From Armatimonadetes bacterium 55-13 (GTDB lineage Bacteria > Armatimonadota > Fimbriimonadia > Fimbriimonadales > Fimbriimonadaceae), in NCBI GenBank assembly GCA_001898035.1, contig MKRX01000012.1:34758-97679 (forward strand): a stretch of DNA of 62,922 nt, in the 5' to 3' direction. The translations under genes were made by a program, and so were the position numbers. The notes beneath the pieces are model-generated. The model was not told where the DNA came from, did no database searches, and was given only the letters and a program-made list of their open reading frames with translations. Shown here in pieces: positions 34,895-43,756 of the stretch; the stretch's first letter is position 1; every line of letters starts with the position of its first letter.

Positions 34895-35958
34895 GCGACC
34901 ACTGAGCGGTGCTCACGAGTCTGAACTTGAAACTCAAAAAGAACGTGCTCGTAGTCGCCAATTGTGGAGCACTTGGTTAACCGATCACGAATTGCTGACG
35001 CGCCAAACTCGCCCTTGATGTAAAGCGGTATTTGACCTCGGAGGCCGCGGCAGGCCCGTAACTCGCCATCCGCATAGTTGGGCAAGGTCAGAGCTTCTTC
35101 AAACGATTCGGCGTCGCATTCACAGGCGATCATCATTCGCAGATGCTCTAGGGCGACCTGAATCCGTTCGTCGAGAGTTGGCGGCGGACCGACAGGCAGT
35201 CCGCGCATGGCCAAGGAGATGTCGCGAAGGGCCCAAGGATTTGAGATGGCCGCTCGCCCGACCATCACCCCGTCGCATCCTGTCTCTTCCATCATCCGAA
35301 CAGCATCACCGGGAGCCTTGACATCGCCATTGCCAATCAGAGGCACCTGAACCGCTTCGCGCATGTCGCGAATCAGTTTCCAGTCCGCTTCACCCTCAAA
35401 TCCTTGCTTGGCGAACCGAGCATGGAGCGTAATCATTTTCGCCCCTGCATCTTGGAACCGCTTGGCCAGATCGGGGGCGGCAAAGAGGGAATAGTCCCAC
35501 CCCGCTCGAACCTTAACTGTGACCGGAACCTTGACCGCTTTCACGACCGAGGAAACGATTTTTGCCGCGTGCTCTGGATCTTTCAGGAGTGCCGCTCCCG
35601 AACCGGTCTTGCAAACCTTGGGCACCCAGCAGCCCATGTTTATGTCCACGATATCTGCGCCCATCTCTTCCGCAATCCGTGCCGTCTCGGCCATCACCTC
35701 CGGTTCACCGCCAAAGATCTGGATGCCGAGGGGGCGTTCATCGGGGTGAATTCGCATTTTTCGAAGCGTCTTGACCGCTCCATAGTGAATTGCCATCGCG
35801 CTCACAAACTCGGTGAACATCAAGCCCGGTTCCGCGATTCTCTTTGCCAACAGGCGGAAAGGAAGGTTGGTCACATCTTCCATTGGTGCAAGCAACAGGG
35901 GGTGATCGATCCGTAGATCGCCTACGCTAAAGCCCGGTTGGAGAAGTTTGCTTGACAT
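34891..35958 (-). CDS. dus: tRNA-dihydrouridine synthase
   Basis: 355 residues. This FMN enzyme reduces specific uridines in the tRNA D-loop with NADPH. The TIM barrel shows LLLAPMEDVTNLPFRLLAKR, GIQIFGGEPEVMAETARIAE, DINMGCWVPKVCKTGSGAAL with the catalytic Cys in MGCWVPK, KVRAGWDYS, ITLHARFAKQGFEGEADW and LIGNGDVKAPGDAVRMMEET, then GCDGVMVGRAAISNPW. It is of the bacterial DusB type by overall pattern. There is no obvious ribosome site. Divergent from the PEP-CTERM protease gene. Confidence 0.95.
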   Translation of the reverse strand: MSSKLLQPGFSVGDLRIDHPLLLAPMEDVTNLPFRLLAKRIAEPGLMFTEFVSAMAIHYGAVKTLRKMRIHPDERPLGIQIFGGEPEVMAETARIAEEMGADIVDINMGCWVPKVCKTGSGAALLKDPEHAAKIVSSVVKAVKVPVTVKVRAGWDYSLFAAPDLAKRFQDAGAKMITLHARFAKQGFEGEADWKLIRDMREAVQVPLIGNGDVKAPGDAVRMMEETGCDGVMVGRAAISNPWALRDISLAMRGLPVGPPPTLDERIQVALEHLRMMIACECDAESFEEALTLPNYADGELRACRGLRGQIPLYIKGEFGASAIRDRLTKCSTIGDYEHVLFEFQVQTREHRSVVA

Positions 35959-36025
35959 GGCCGGTTCACCAAACCCCTGTTAGACTAGAGTTGACCACTC
36001 TAAATTCGGGGAGGATTTGCTTTCG

Positions 36026-36898
36026 ATGAAATATCGAATTTTGTTCGCCACAACATTATGCGCGTTCAGCGCTGGCGCCCATGCCATCTATGGGCATTCT
36101 CAGTTGAACGCTGCGACTTTCGACACGGTCGGGATCATGCTCGGAGGAGGGAGCGGCACCGTTATCAGCCCCCACTTCGTTCTCAGCGCCAAGCACGTAG
36201 GAGGCAATGGCTTCTTCATCAATGGCAATCTCTATAATGCGGTTCAACGATACGATCACCCAACCGCCGATATCACCCTGCTGCGGTTTGATACACCTTT
36301 TTCCAGCTACTCACTGCCCACCTTTGACGACATGATGGGCCAGGTGTTGACCTTTGTGGGCTACGGCGCAACCGCGAGCGAACGGACGAGCGGGACCAAC
36401 GCTTGGACAGGCTACGACTACCTGGGAGGCTTTGGCACTCGCCGGGCCGTGACCAATCGAATTGAGCATATGGAAGATGCCGTTTACGATATTGGCGGCA
36501 CATCTCACTCAACGGTCAGCCTTGAAGCGGATTTGGATTACTATAACCCTAACACCCCTGCTGACAGTCAGGTTGACTACTACGGAGGCGGTGGGGCAAC
36601 TGCCAACGAAGGCGGCTTGATCTTCGGAGACTCCGGCGGTGGCGCGCTCATCCAACAAAGCGGAGAATGGCGCATCGCTGGTGTCAACATCTGGATTGAC
36701 GACACTCATGGTCCCAATCCGGGAGGCAACAGCAACTATCTCGACTACGGCGATACCTTCGGAGCGACCAGCGTTCGCGCTTATCAAAACTGGATTTCCG
36801 AAATCGCGCCTGAGGCGGTGCCCGTCCCCGAGCCTGCCACATTCGCGGCTCTCAGCCTCGGTGCGATGGCCCTGTTGAGACATCGATCCAAAAAGTAA
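36026..36898 (+). CDS. Trypsin-like serine protease with PEP-CTERM sorting signal
   Basis: 290 residues from the ATG at 36026 (GGGGAGGA upstream; a TTG at 36017 is too close to it). Order: signal peptide (MKYRILFATTLCAFSAGAHA), a chymotrypsin fold with His in LSAKHVGG, Asp in HPTADITLLRFD and Ser in GDSGGGAL, then a C-terminal tail PVPEPATFAALSLGAMALLR followed by HRSKK. That tail is a PEP-CTERM signal: PEP motif, membrane helix, basic end. It should be recognised and cleaved by an exosortase in the inner membrane, with the protease sent to the cell surface. No exosortase lies in the window. Confidence 0.9.
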   Translation: MKYRILFATTLCAFSAGAHAIYGHSQLNAATFDTVGIMLGGGSGTVISPHFVLSAKHVGGNGFFINGNLYNAVQRYDHPTADITLLRFDTPFSSYSLPTFDDMMGQVLTFVGYGATASERTSGTNAWTGYDYLGGFGTRRAVTNRIEHMEDAVYDIGGTSHSTVSLEADLDYYNPNTPADSQVDYYGGGGATANEGGLIFGDSGGGALIQQSGEWRIAGVNIWIDDTHGPNPGGNSNYLDYGDTFGATSVRAYQNWISEIAPEAVPVPEPATFAALSLGAMALLRHRSKK

Positions 36899-36912
36899 TC
36901 GCCACAATCCTC

Positions 36913-36945
36913 GGCCTAGCCTTGACGGATTACCAAGGCTGGGCC
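36913..36945. terminator. Hairpin after the PEP-CTERM protease gene
   Basis: GGCCTAGCCTTG (36913-36924), loop ACGGATTAC, CAAGGCTGGGCC (36934-36945): a 12-base stem with one G-T wobble. There is no T-run, so it is only a probable terminator. Confidence 0.5.
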
Positions 36946-36976
36946 CAAAATCGCTGCCAACGGAGGGCAGGATTCA

Positions 36977-38134
36977 ATGTCGAAAAAACATGTAAACGTC
37001 GGCCTCATCGGCTACCAATTCATGGGCAAGGCCCACAGCAACGCCTATCGCCAAGTAGGAAGATTCTTCCCCGAACTTCCTGTCGAAGTCCGGATGCATA
37101 CCATCTGCGGCCGAAACGAGGAGGCGGTGAAGAAGGCGAAAGACGCCTTCGGTTGGTCGCACTATGAGACCGATTGGCGCAAAGTCGTGGAGAATCCCGA
37201 GATTGACGTCATCGACATATCAACCCCCGGCAACACGCACGCCGAAATCGCGATGGCAGCGGCGGCAGCGGGGAAGGCGGTGTTCTGCGAAAAGCCCATC
37301 GGCAACACCCTTCAAGAAGCTCACGATATGCTTCAGGCTGTTCAAACCCACACCGTCCCCCACGCGGTTTTTCACAACTACCGCAAGGCGCCTGCCGTCG
37401 GATTGGCCAAGCAAATGATCGACGCAGGAGAGTTGGGGACAATCTATCACTGGCGAGCCACCTATCTTCAAGACTGGATAGCCGATCCTAACTTTCCGTT
37501 AGTCTGGAGGCTCCAGAAAGAAGTTGCGGGCAGTGGCACTCACGGCGATATCAACGCCCACATCATCGACATGGCGCGTCACCTGATAGGAGAAATCGAC
37601 GAGGTCTGCGGTCTGCTTCACACCTTCATCAAACAGCGTCCTCTCGCTGGCGAGATTGACGACAAGCTTGGTGCGAAGGCCTCCGACAAGATGGGGGAAG
37701 TCACCGTGGACGATGCCGCCATGTTCCTGGCCAAATTCAAGAATGGCGCTCTGGGCACTTTCGAAGCGTCGCGATTCGCTGTTGGACGAAAGAATTACCA
37801 CCGGTGGGAAATCAATGGCTCTAAGGGATCGCTGGTATTCAACCTTGAGCGCATGAACGAGTTGGAATATTACAACAACGACGATGCCGAGGGGCGAGAT
37901 GGGTTCCGGCTGATTCAGGCCACTGAAGCATGCCATCCATGGGCGGGTCACTATTGGCCGGTGGGACACATCATTGGCTACGAACACACGTTCATCAACC
38001 TATTGGCGGATGCATTTGCCGCCTATGCAGACGGTAGACCGATCAGCCCGAACTTCGTGGATGGATATGAGAACCAGCGAGTCTTGGACGCGGTGGAGAG
38101 AAGCCACGAAACCAGAAGCTGGATTAAGCTCTAG
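36977..38134 (+). CDS. Gfo/Idh/MocA family oxidoreductase
   Basis: 385 residues. NAD(P)-dependent sugar or inositol dehydrogenase type. N-terminal Rossmann domain with VGLIGYQFMGKAHSNAYRQV, DVIDISTPGNTHAEIAMAAA, then VFCEKPIGNTLQEAHDMLQA (the EKP catalytic motif). The C-terminal beta domain has GSGTHGDINAHIIDMARHL, the GDxxxHxxD element, with a long insert. The substrate is unknown. A ribosome site (GGAGGGCAGGA) precedes the ATG. It stands alone between a hairpin and a 350-base gap. Confidence 0.92.
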   Translation: MSKKHVNVGLIGYQFMGKAHSNAYRQVGRFFPELPVEVRMHTICGRNEEAVKKAKDAFGWSHYETDWRKVVENPEIDVIDISTPGNTHAEIAMAAAAAGKAVFCEKPIGNTLQEAHDMLQAVQTHTVPHAVFHNYRKAPAVGLAKQMIDAGELGTIYHWRATYLQDWIADPNFPLVWRLQKEVAGSGTHGDINAHIIDMARHLIGEIDEVCGLLHTFIKQRPLAGEIDDKLGAKASDKMGEVTVDDAAMFLAKFKNGALGTFEASRFAVGRKNYHRWEINGSKGSLVFNLERMNELEYYNNDDAEGRDGFRLIQATEACHPWAGHYWPVGHIIGYEHTFINLLADAFAAYADGRPISPNFVDGYENQRVLDAVERSHETRSWIKL

Positions 38135-38142
38135 GGCGTTAC

Positions 38143-38310
38143 TCAAGAGGCGAGGAGCTGTTCATCTCCTCCCTCTAGCAAATGGCCGAGCTTTCGGAGC
38201 GCCGAAACGATATCTGGCGTATCCGACTCGCTGCTGTTGAGGCACCGCAAAAACAAAGCTAACGCTTCCTCGCGCGTTAGTTCAACCCAAAAAGATCCCT
38301 CGGAACACAT
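38143..38310 (-). CDS. Possible 55-residue helical protein
   Basis: MCSEGSFWVELTREEALALF begins this small frame, and GHLLEGGDEQLLAS ends it. It reads as two amphipathic helices (WVELTREEALALFLRCL and TPDIVSALRKLGHLLE), with codon use like its neighbours. It sits in what would otherwise be a 350-base gap. There is no Shine-Dalgarno sequence; an AT-rich tract lies just before the ATG (AATTTTTTACG). No family is recognised. It could be a random frame; the composition argues mildly for a real gene. Confidence 0.4.
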   Translation of the reverse strand: MCSEGSFWVELTREEALALFLRCLNSSESDTPDIVSALRKLGHLLEGGDEQLLAS

Positions 38311-38484
38311 CGTAAAAAATTCTTGGTAACGGATTTCGTTTTGACACGTCAGACCCTTGAAAACCGGTATTCAGACCGGCCTCGTGGTGGGGGCCAAAGA
38401 ATTTATCGGCAAATAGGTTAAAAAGAACCACAAAGTCCTACCGATTATTGAATCTACGGGGCTAAACTGAGGGAGGAAGAAGCC
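38311..38484 (+). promoter_or_regulatory. Promoter region and leader of the 1174-residue protein gene
   Basis: Intergenic. It contains a perfect TTGACA at 38341-38346 without a good -10 at normal spacing, a small inverted repeat CCGGT...ACCGG (38364-38379), and TAAACT at 38463-38468, followed 16 bases later by the ATG with a strong ribosome site (GGGAGGAAG). TAAACT is the same -10 form seen at leaderless genes, but here it precedes a leader with an SD. Confidence 0.5.
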
Positions 38485-41400
38485 ATGGGACGGCTAAATT
38501 GGCGGAGAGTTGGGATTTGTGCTATGTGGGCGCTGCCTTTGGCGGCTCATTCACAGACGCCTTTTAACCTCAATAACGAGGATCAAAACGCTCCTGCAAA
38601 TGTCATCGGTGGAACGCCAACCATCGATCTCATCACCGTCCGAGCCAATACCCCCGGCATTCCCCTACGCCACGGAAACGTCGTCCCCGGATCCGAGCGT
38701 GTTCAACTTCAATCCGCGATCTTGAATCGAGGAACGGATTACTCCATGGACTACGCAACTGGCGTGGTTTACGTTGCCCGAGCTCTCAAAGCGGGCGACG
38801 CGGTTACGGTTTCTTACCGCTACACCAATCAGGCAACTCAATCTTCCAGCCTGAATTTGAACGGCATCGCCGGGTTCAAATACGATATCGCTCCGGGAGC
38901 GATGAGCATGACGCTTGGTTACGGAATGACCGAGCGAACTGCAGACGGACAGGTTATCAGTACGAACCTGTTCGGCTTGAATAACAATTTCAATATTGGT
39001 GGAGGCGCGATCAAGGGTCTCTACTACTTCGGGGACCGTCAGAAGGTTGACGCCAATTCAATCTACGACCCTGTCAGCGCGCAGGGAGCGGCCGACGAAG
39101 GTCAGTCCCAGATGATTGTCCAGAGCCTGCAAACCAAGTTCATGGGTGGCAGTCTGAATGCGGACTATCAAAACATCTCTAAGAACTTCAAGTCGTTCGG
39201 CGCCGCCACCTCGGCAGGCTACAACGCAGGGCAGTTAGAGAAAGAAAGAGGCCTTACCCGCATTGGGTTTGACCTGAAAGACGTGAAGGTGGGCTCCAGC
39301 AAGATTGGGTCCATGTTTAAGACCGTAGGCGAAGGCGCGTCGGGAATCGACTGGCGATCCTACAGCTTTGCTTCCGGTGGCCTTGAACTGAATTTCAATT
39401 CGCAGCGCGTCGACAGTGACTTCACTCGCTTCGCCGACCTTGCCGAACAAGATCGCGAACAGTTGAAGAAGGAACTCGGGATGTCCCGTGAGTCCTACAG
39501 CGCCAAATTCGCCTCCAAAGCCGCGACGATGTCTTTCTCGACCGACAAGATCGAGGACATGCGGGCAGGGAATGGCCTTGAACAGCGCAAACTCGCGCTC
39601 AAGACGGGCAATATCGATCTTAATCTCGGTGAGAGATCGGTCGACAAAAGCTTTACTCGCGTGGGGAGCCTCAAAGGCGACGAGACCGCCCTCTATGGAC
39701 GAGAAGTCGGGCTCAAGCGCCAGTGGCTGTCCCTGGAAGCCGGACTGCTCGGGAAGAGCTATCAACCGATTAAGTTTTCACAATCCCTGATCGATTCCAA
39801 TAACGGCTCTTACCGCGCGCAAGATGTGAGCGTGGGTGGAAAGGGCTGGAGCTTGGAACATTCGAGCCGAACCGCCGACAAGGGATTCGCCGGATTTGCT
39901 CCTCTCGACAAGACCGAGGAAGGGAACAAGGAAATTGCCGCGATTGCGAACATGTACGGCAAGGGCCTGAAGTACAACCTGGGCAACGAGCAGAACTATT
40001 TCAAGAACTCCGCCGGTATTGGTCGTTCTTTCGACCGCCTGACCGCTGAGCCGTTCAAAGGCTGGACCTTCCAATTCGATAGCCTTCGGTTAACCGGCCA
40101 GGAGGATGGCGGTTCCGTGAACACGATCGCGCTCAACGGGAAAGACTTCAACGTCAATTACCGCAAGCAAAATCTCGGACAGAAGTTCAACGAATTCAGC
40201 TCCTTAATGGAATTCGAACGAAACCAACTTGGCGCGATTGCCGGGCTGGACCGCACGGATTTCTCGCTAAATATGAACTTGAAAGGCAGCAAACTGGCCT
40301 ACAGTCAGACAAGCGCCGATACTTCCACCGGCGGAATGTCCCGGCAGCAGTTCGCGTACAGCGATAAGAAACTTCAAGTTAGCGCCAACGCCCGTGAAGT
40401 CGATCCAGGCTTTGACAGCATCGGATCGATGGTCGATCCTGAAAAGAACATGCTCGCCGGTTTGAAAGGATTTAATGAGCATGACGTTAACGTCGCTTGG
40501 CAAATCCTGCCCAACCTGCACCTCAGCTTTACTGACTATTCGGCGGATTCAGACAGCCTCAGCCAGTTCAATCGGATTCAAAACACCGTCCTCAACTGGA
40601 AACCTTCGAAGAACACGGAAATTGGTTACGTCAAGTACAGCAATAACAGCAATGACCCGCTCAGTGTGCTGTTCGCCAACGTAACGGAAAAGATTTCTCT
40701 CGTCCAGAACCTGGGTCGCATGGGCACCTTTAAGTGGTCCGACGAGACCCAGCAGTTCGATGGCTCCAATGCGACCCAAGCTGACTTCCACCGCCAGTAT
40801 TTCTCGCTGGAAACGGCACTGGATAAGAACACCAAGGTCAAGACCGAACAGACCCGTACGAGCTACGACAATGGCGACCGTGAAAACGTGAGCGCCAACA
40901 CCGTCAGCACCAATCTCAGCAAGAGATTGGGAGTGAGCTTGACCGAAACCAAGGTCGATCGGAACGGCGATGATCGAGACGAGAGCAACCGCAACTACGG
41001 TTTCTGGTACGACCTGGGCAGCGGCGTCCAAATTGCTTACGGCTATGCTCGGCAATTGAACGGCGACAACGGCGCGACCCAACAGAATTTTAGCGTCGGT
41101 CAAACCGCGAATCTCACGAGTCCCGACAAGGCCGGTGCCACCAATCAAGCGACGATGGGCGGCATCAAGTTTGGCGGCGGATATGGTGAGCAGTCTTGGG
41201 ACGGCAGCACGGAGCGCACCCAGGCGTTCAGCAAGATGTCCATCGGAACCAGCAAGCCGTTTAAGTTCGGTTTCTTGTCCGACGTCAATCTCAACTTCGG
41301 CGTCGATACCGCGGCCGACTACAGCAAGTGGGTCCGCGAGAACAAGATGCTGGGCTTCAGTGGGAAGATTGGTTCGAACTCCCTAGGCTTCAATTATTTG

Positions 41401-42009
41401 GGCCAGATGTATACCAACGGAGTTCGTGCAGTTGACCGTACCTTCACCTTTGCAACTGATCAGTCCGACAAGCGATGGCTGCGCGCGAGCATTTTCTACA
41501 AAGCCCGAACGCTGCCTTACGGCGATCAGGTGATGATCCGCAATTTCAACGTCACCGCCAAGCCCTCAAAGAATGTCGAATTGACTCACCAACTGGTGAC
41601 CAATCCTGAAGTCGCAAAGGGTGACGCGATTCTGGGTTCCATCCCTCAAGCAGCCCGTAGCAGTTCCTGGAAGCTCGATTACAAGAACTCCGGCTACTTC
41701 ACCGTTGGCGGGGAGTGGAAGGAGATGGTCAATGAGCAGAACAATGCGCTTTCAAGAACAGGCAGCATCAACGTAACCTTGTTCGAAAAGTCGGGCTCAC
41801 CCCTCAAGCTTTCCTATGGACTGGAAGAAGTAAATGGCAATGTCAAACGACGTGTCGCCAACCGCTACAGCCTCCAGTTCGACCAGAAAGCTGGTCCTAA
41901 TCAGACGTTCAGCTTCTTTGCCGGCAATCTCAACTATATGTACGATATCGCCGACGGGTTCAAGAAGAACAACTGGACTCTGCGAATGGATTACCAGCTC
42001 CGGTTCTAG
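38485..42009 (+). CDS. Giant outer-membrane beta-barrel-like protein with internal repeats
   Basis: 1174 residues. It starts with a signal peptide (MGRLNWRRVGICAMWALPLA, cut near AHSQ). Residues of about 62-115 (PGSERVQLQSAILNRGTDYS, then MDYATGVVYVARALKAGDAV) form a known beta module in OM proteins. From about 230 to 665 a unit of about 77 residues recurs at least six times, built from strands plus a helix of pattern x-F-x-x-h-x-x-L-x(4-6)-E-x(3)-L-x(4)-G; examples are SDFTRFADLAEQDREQLKKE, KSFTRVGSLKGDETALYGRE and QKFNEFSSLMEFERNQLGAI. The last 500 residues are strand-rich, and the C-terminus ends DYQLRF with a terminal Phe, as in beta-barrels. Function unknown. Confidence 0.8.
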   Translation: MGRLNWRRVGICAMWALPLAAHSQTPFNLNNEDQNAPANVIGGTPTIDLITVRANTPGIPLRHGNVVPGSERVQLQSAILNRGTDYSMDYATGVVYVARALKAGDAVTVSYRYTNQATQSSSLNLNGIAGFKYDIAPGAMSMTLGYGMTERTADGQVISTNLFGLNNNFNIGGGAIKGLYYFGDRQKVDANSIYDPVSAQGAADEGQSQMIVQSLQTKFMGGSLNADYQNISKNFKSFGAATSAGYNAGQLEKERGLTRIGFDLKDVKVGSSKIGSMFKTVGEGASGIDWRSYSFASGGLELNFNSQRVDSDFTRFADLAEQDREQLKKELGMSRESYSAKFASKAATMSFSTDKIEDMRAGNGLEQRKLALKTGNIDLNLGERSVDKSFTRVGSLKGDETALYGREVGLKRQWLSLEAGLLGKSYQPIKFSQSLIDSNNGSYRAQDVSVGGKGWSLEHSSRTADKGFAGFAPLDKTEEGNKEIAAIANMYGKGLKYNLGNEQNYFKNSAGIGRSFDRLTAEPFKGWTFQFDSLRLTGQEDGGSVNTIALNGKDFNVNYRKQNLGQKFNEFSSLMEFERNQLGAIAGLDRTDFSLNMNLKGSKLAYSQTSADTSTGGMSRQQFAYSDKKLQVSANAREVDPGFDSIGSMVDPEKNMLAGLKGFNEHDVNVAWQILPNLHLSFTDYSADSDSLSQFNRIQNTVLNWKPSKNTEIGYVKYSNNSNDPLSVLFANVTEKISLVQNLGRMGTFKWSDETQQFDGSNATQADFHRQYFSLETALDKNTKVKTEQTRTSYDNGDRENVSANTVSTNLSKRLGVSLTETKVDRNGDDRDESNRNYGFWYDLGSGVQIAYGYARQLNGDNGATQQNFSVGQTANLTSPDKAGATNQATMGGIKFGGGYGEQSWDGSTERTQAFSKMSIGTSKPFKFGFLSDVNLNFGVDTAADYSKWVRENKMLGFSGKIGSNSLGFNYLGQMYTNGVRAVDRTFTFATDQSDKRWLRASIFYKARTLPYGDQVMIRNFNVTAKPSKNVELTHQLVTNPEVAKGDAILGSIPQAARSSSWKLDYKNSGYFTVGGEWKEMVNEQNNALSRTGSINVTLFEKSGSPLKLSYGLEEVNGNVKRRVANRYSLQFDQKAGPNQTFSFFAGNLNYMYDIADGFKKNNWTLRMDYQLRF

Positions 42010-42016
42010 TTCACGG

Positions 42017-42029
42017 TAAGCTACCGCTA
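42017..42029 (+). promoter_or_regulatory. Leaderless -10 element for the DUF4380-like gene
   Basis: TAAGCT at 42017-42022, seven bases, then the ATG at 42030, only 20 bases after the preceding stop. Confidence 0.55.
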
Positions 42030-42935
42030 ATGGAAATCGTCTCCTATGGCGGCTGGGAGCGCTGTGCGCGCATCCAAGCCGGCTCGACCGAAGCTCTCGT
42101 AACTCTTGAAGTTGGCCCCCGAATCATCCGCTACGGCCTGATTGGCGGCCCGAATGAACTGGTCGAGTTTCCCACTGAAATGGGGAAGACGGGGGGCGAT
42201 GAATACCGCAGCTACGGTGGTCACCGGCTCTGGATTTCTCCGGAAGAAGATCCCAAGACGTTCCATGCGGACAATCATCCGGTCGACTATCGGATTGAAG
42301 AGGGTTGGCACATCTTTACCGCGCCCTTGGAGAAGTGGCTAGTCCAAAAGGAAATCCGCGTTAAGCCGGACGGAGATCGACTTCTCATCGAGCACCGCAT
42401 TTACAACCATGGTGTCTACGATGCCACGCTGGCCCCTTGGTCCCTTACCGTGATGGCCGCTGGGGGAACCTGCATCTTTCCGCAACCCGCCCACATCCCG
42501 CATACAGAGAAAGTACTGCCCGCCCGCCCGCTCGTGCTTTGGAACTACACCGATATGAGCGATCCCCGGTGGATCTGGGGCAAGGCGTTGATTCGATTGG
42601 AACAGCACGCTGACAAAGGGCCACAAAAAATTGGCGCTTTTGTCGATCAGGGCTGGGCCGCCTACGCCAACCATGGCAATGTCTTCATTAAGCGCTTTGA
42701 TGCATCCAGCGAACCCACCGCATATGCCGACTACGGTTGTAACTTCGAGACATTCACGCGTCAGGACATGCTTGAAGTGGAAACGCTTAGCCCTCTTCAA
42801 GCCATTCCCTATCAGGGATTCGCGTCGCATTGGGAGTCTTGGTATCTAATCCCCGACGTCGACATCCCCCAGGAAGATGCGCTAGCCGAGAAGTGGTTCG
42901 AGCAACTTCTGTCCAGCCGTCCCCTCGTAAAGTAG
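42030..42935 (+). CDS. DUF4380/galactose-mutarotase-like protein
   Basis: 301 residues, no signal peptide, beta-rich. The start EIVSYGGWERCARIQAGSTE, the VTLEVGPRIIRYGLIGGPNE strand pair, YGGHRLWISPEEDPKTFHAD, WSLTVMAAGGTCIFPQP and a closing EVETLSPLQAIPYQGFASHW region follow the supersandwich of galactose-mutarotase-like proteins (DUF4380). It probably binds a carbohydrate; catalytic residues cannot be assigned. It directly follows the repeat protein gene but has its own TAAGCT element. Confidence 0.75.
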   Translation: MEIVSYGGWERCARIQAGSTEALVTLEVGPRIIRYGLIGGPNELVEFPTEMGKTGGDEYRSYGGHRLWISPEEDPKTFHADNHPVDYRIEEGWHIFTAPLEKWLVQKEIRVKPDGDRLLIEHRIYNHGVYDATLAPWSLTVMAAGGTCIFPQPAHIPHTEKVLPARPLVLWNYTDMSDPRWIWGKALIRLEQHADKGPQKIGAFVDQGWAAYANHGNVFIKRFDASSEPTAYADYGCNFETFTRQDMLEVETLSPLQAIPYQGFASHWESWYLIPDVDIPQEDALAEKWFEQLLSSRPLVK

Positions 42936-42976
42936 CCAGCTTTACAGGAACCCAGCTATTGTCACCGCCGTTTCTG

Positions 42977-42993
42977 CCAAATCATTGATTTGG
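42977..42993. repeat. 17-base perfect palindrome over the ribosome site of the next gene
   Basis: CCAAATCA (42977-42984), central T, TGATTTGG (42986-42993). It ends four bases before the ATG at 42998 and shares its last GG with the GGAG ribosome site. It looks like a dimeric regulator's operator or an RNA hairpin hiding the ribosome site. Confidence 0.7.
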
Positions 42994-42997
42994 AGCA

Positions 42998-43756
42998 ATG
43001 CGGTCAGACATTTTGCAGGTGGTGGCAATCTGTTGCCAAGGAAATGCGTTTTTGACGGGAGAGTCTGCGGGACGCCTGTCGGAACCTTTAGCGGTGATTG
43101 AACTCGTTCAGGACAATCACGAAGTCGCCTTCTTTCGCACAGGAAGTATGAACGTCCATAGTGGTTGCCTGGCCATTGGCATCCGCCCATGGCTTTCTCG
43201 ACTCAAGAAAGAGGGCGTCGATCATTTAAGGGTTTCGCTCGGCAAGTGCGCACCGCAGACGCGTCCCAAGGAGGATTGCGGTTGGGGAGTGATGTCGGAT
43301 GGCGATGTCGGCGTCGAACTCTGGCAGCCGCTTTGGAAGGGCTGCCCAGACCGTCAAACCGGACGAGCATCTTGCCGGATCAGCTATTCGTCATCCCGTT
43401 TCGCTCGTTGGCAAGTCGCCCGAATCGATTCTCAGGCGGAAGTTGCCGACGATCTTCGGACCGTCATCGATGAGGCAATTCAGACCTGCATCGAGCAGAA
43501 CCTCAAACAGACATTCGAGCAGATTCGCGATATGGCCAAGGATGCCACTACTTGGGCTGACCGGTTTTATCCCCTTTCTGCAGACCCTCTTCTTCGCCAA
43601 ACCCTCAAGAACGCCATGATTGCCATGGTATTGGTTGAGGAAGGGGAATGGTCCAAGGCGAAAATTGACTGCACGGACCTTGTCTCCAGGCTCTGGACGG
43701 CGGCAATGGCGGGGCTGGAGGCGGCGTGCCTACCCTCCGCGCTTCTTGTCCATTAA
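42998..43756 (+). CDS. Protein of unknown function, possibly cytosolic
   Basis: 252 residues. The ATG at 42998 has GGAG four bases upstream. The N-terminal half is mixed alpha/beta (LAVIELVQDNHEVAFFRTGS, CLAIGIRPWLSRLKKEGVDH). The C-terminal half is helical, with a long stretch ADDLRTVIDEAIQTCIEQNL and a hydrophobic helix LKNAMIAMVLVEEGEWSKAK. Seven or more cysteines are present. I recognise no family. The stop lies 27 bases inside the end of the convergent gene. An open frame this long with balanced composition makes it likely real. Confidence 0.55.
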   Translation: MRSDILQVVAICCQGNAFLTGESAGRLSEPLAVIELVQDNHEVAFFRTGSMNVHSGCLAIGIRPWLSRLKKEGVDHLRVSLGKCAPQTRPKEDCGWGVMSDGDVGVELWQPLWKGCPDRQTGRASCRISYSSSRFARWQVARIDSQAEVADDLRTVIDEAIQTCIEQNLKQTFEQIRDMAKDATTWADRFYPLSADPLLRQTLKNAMIAMVLVEEGEWSKAKIDCTDLVSRLWTAAMAGLEAACLPSALLVH

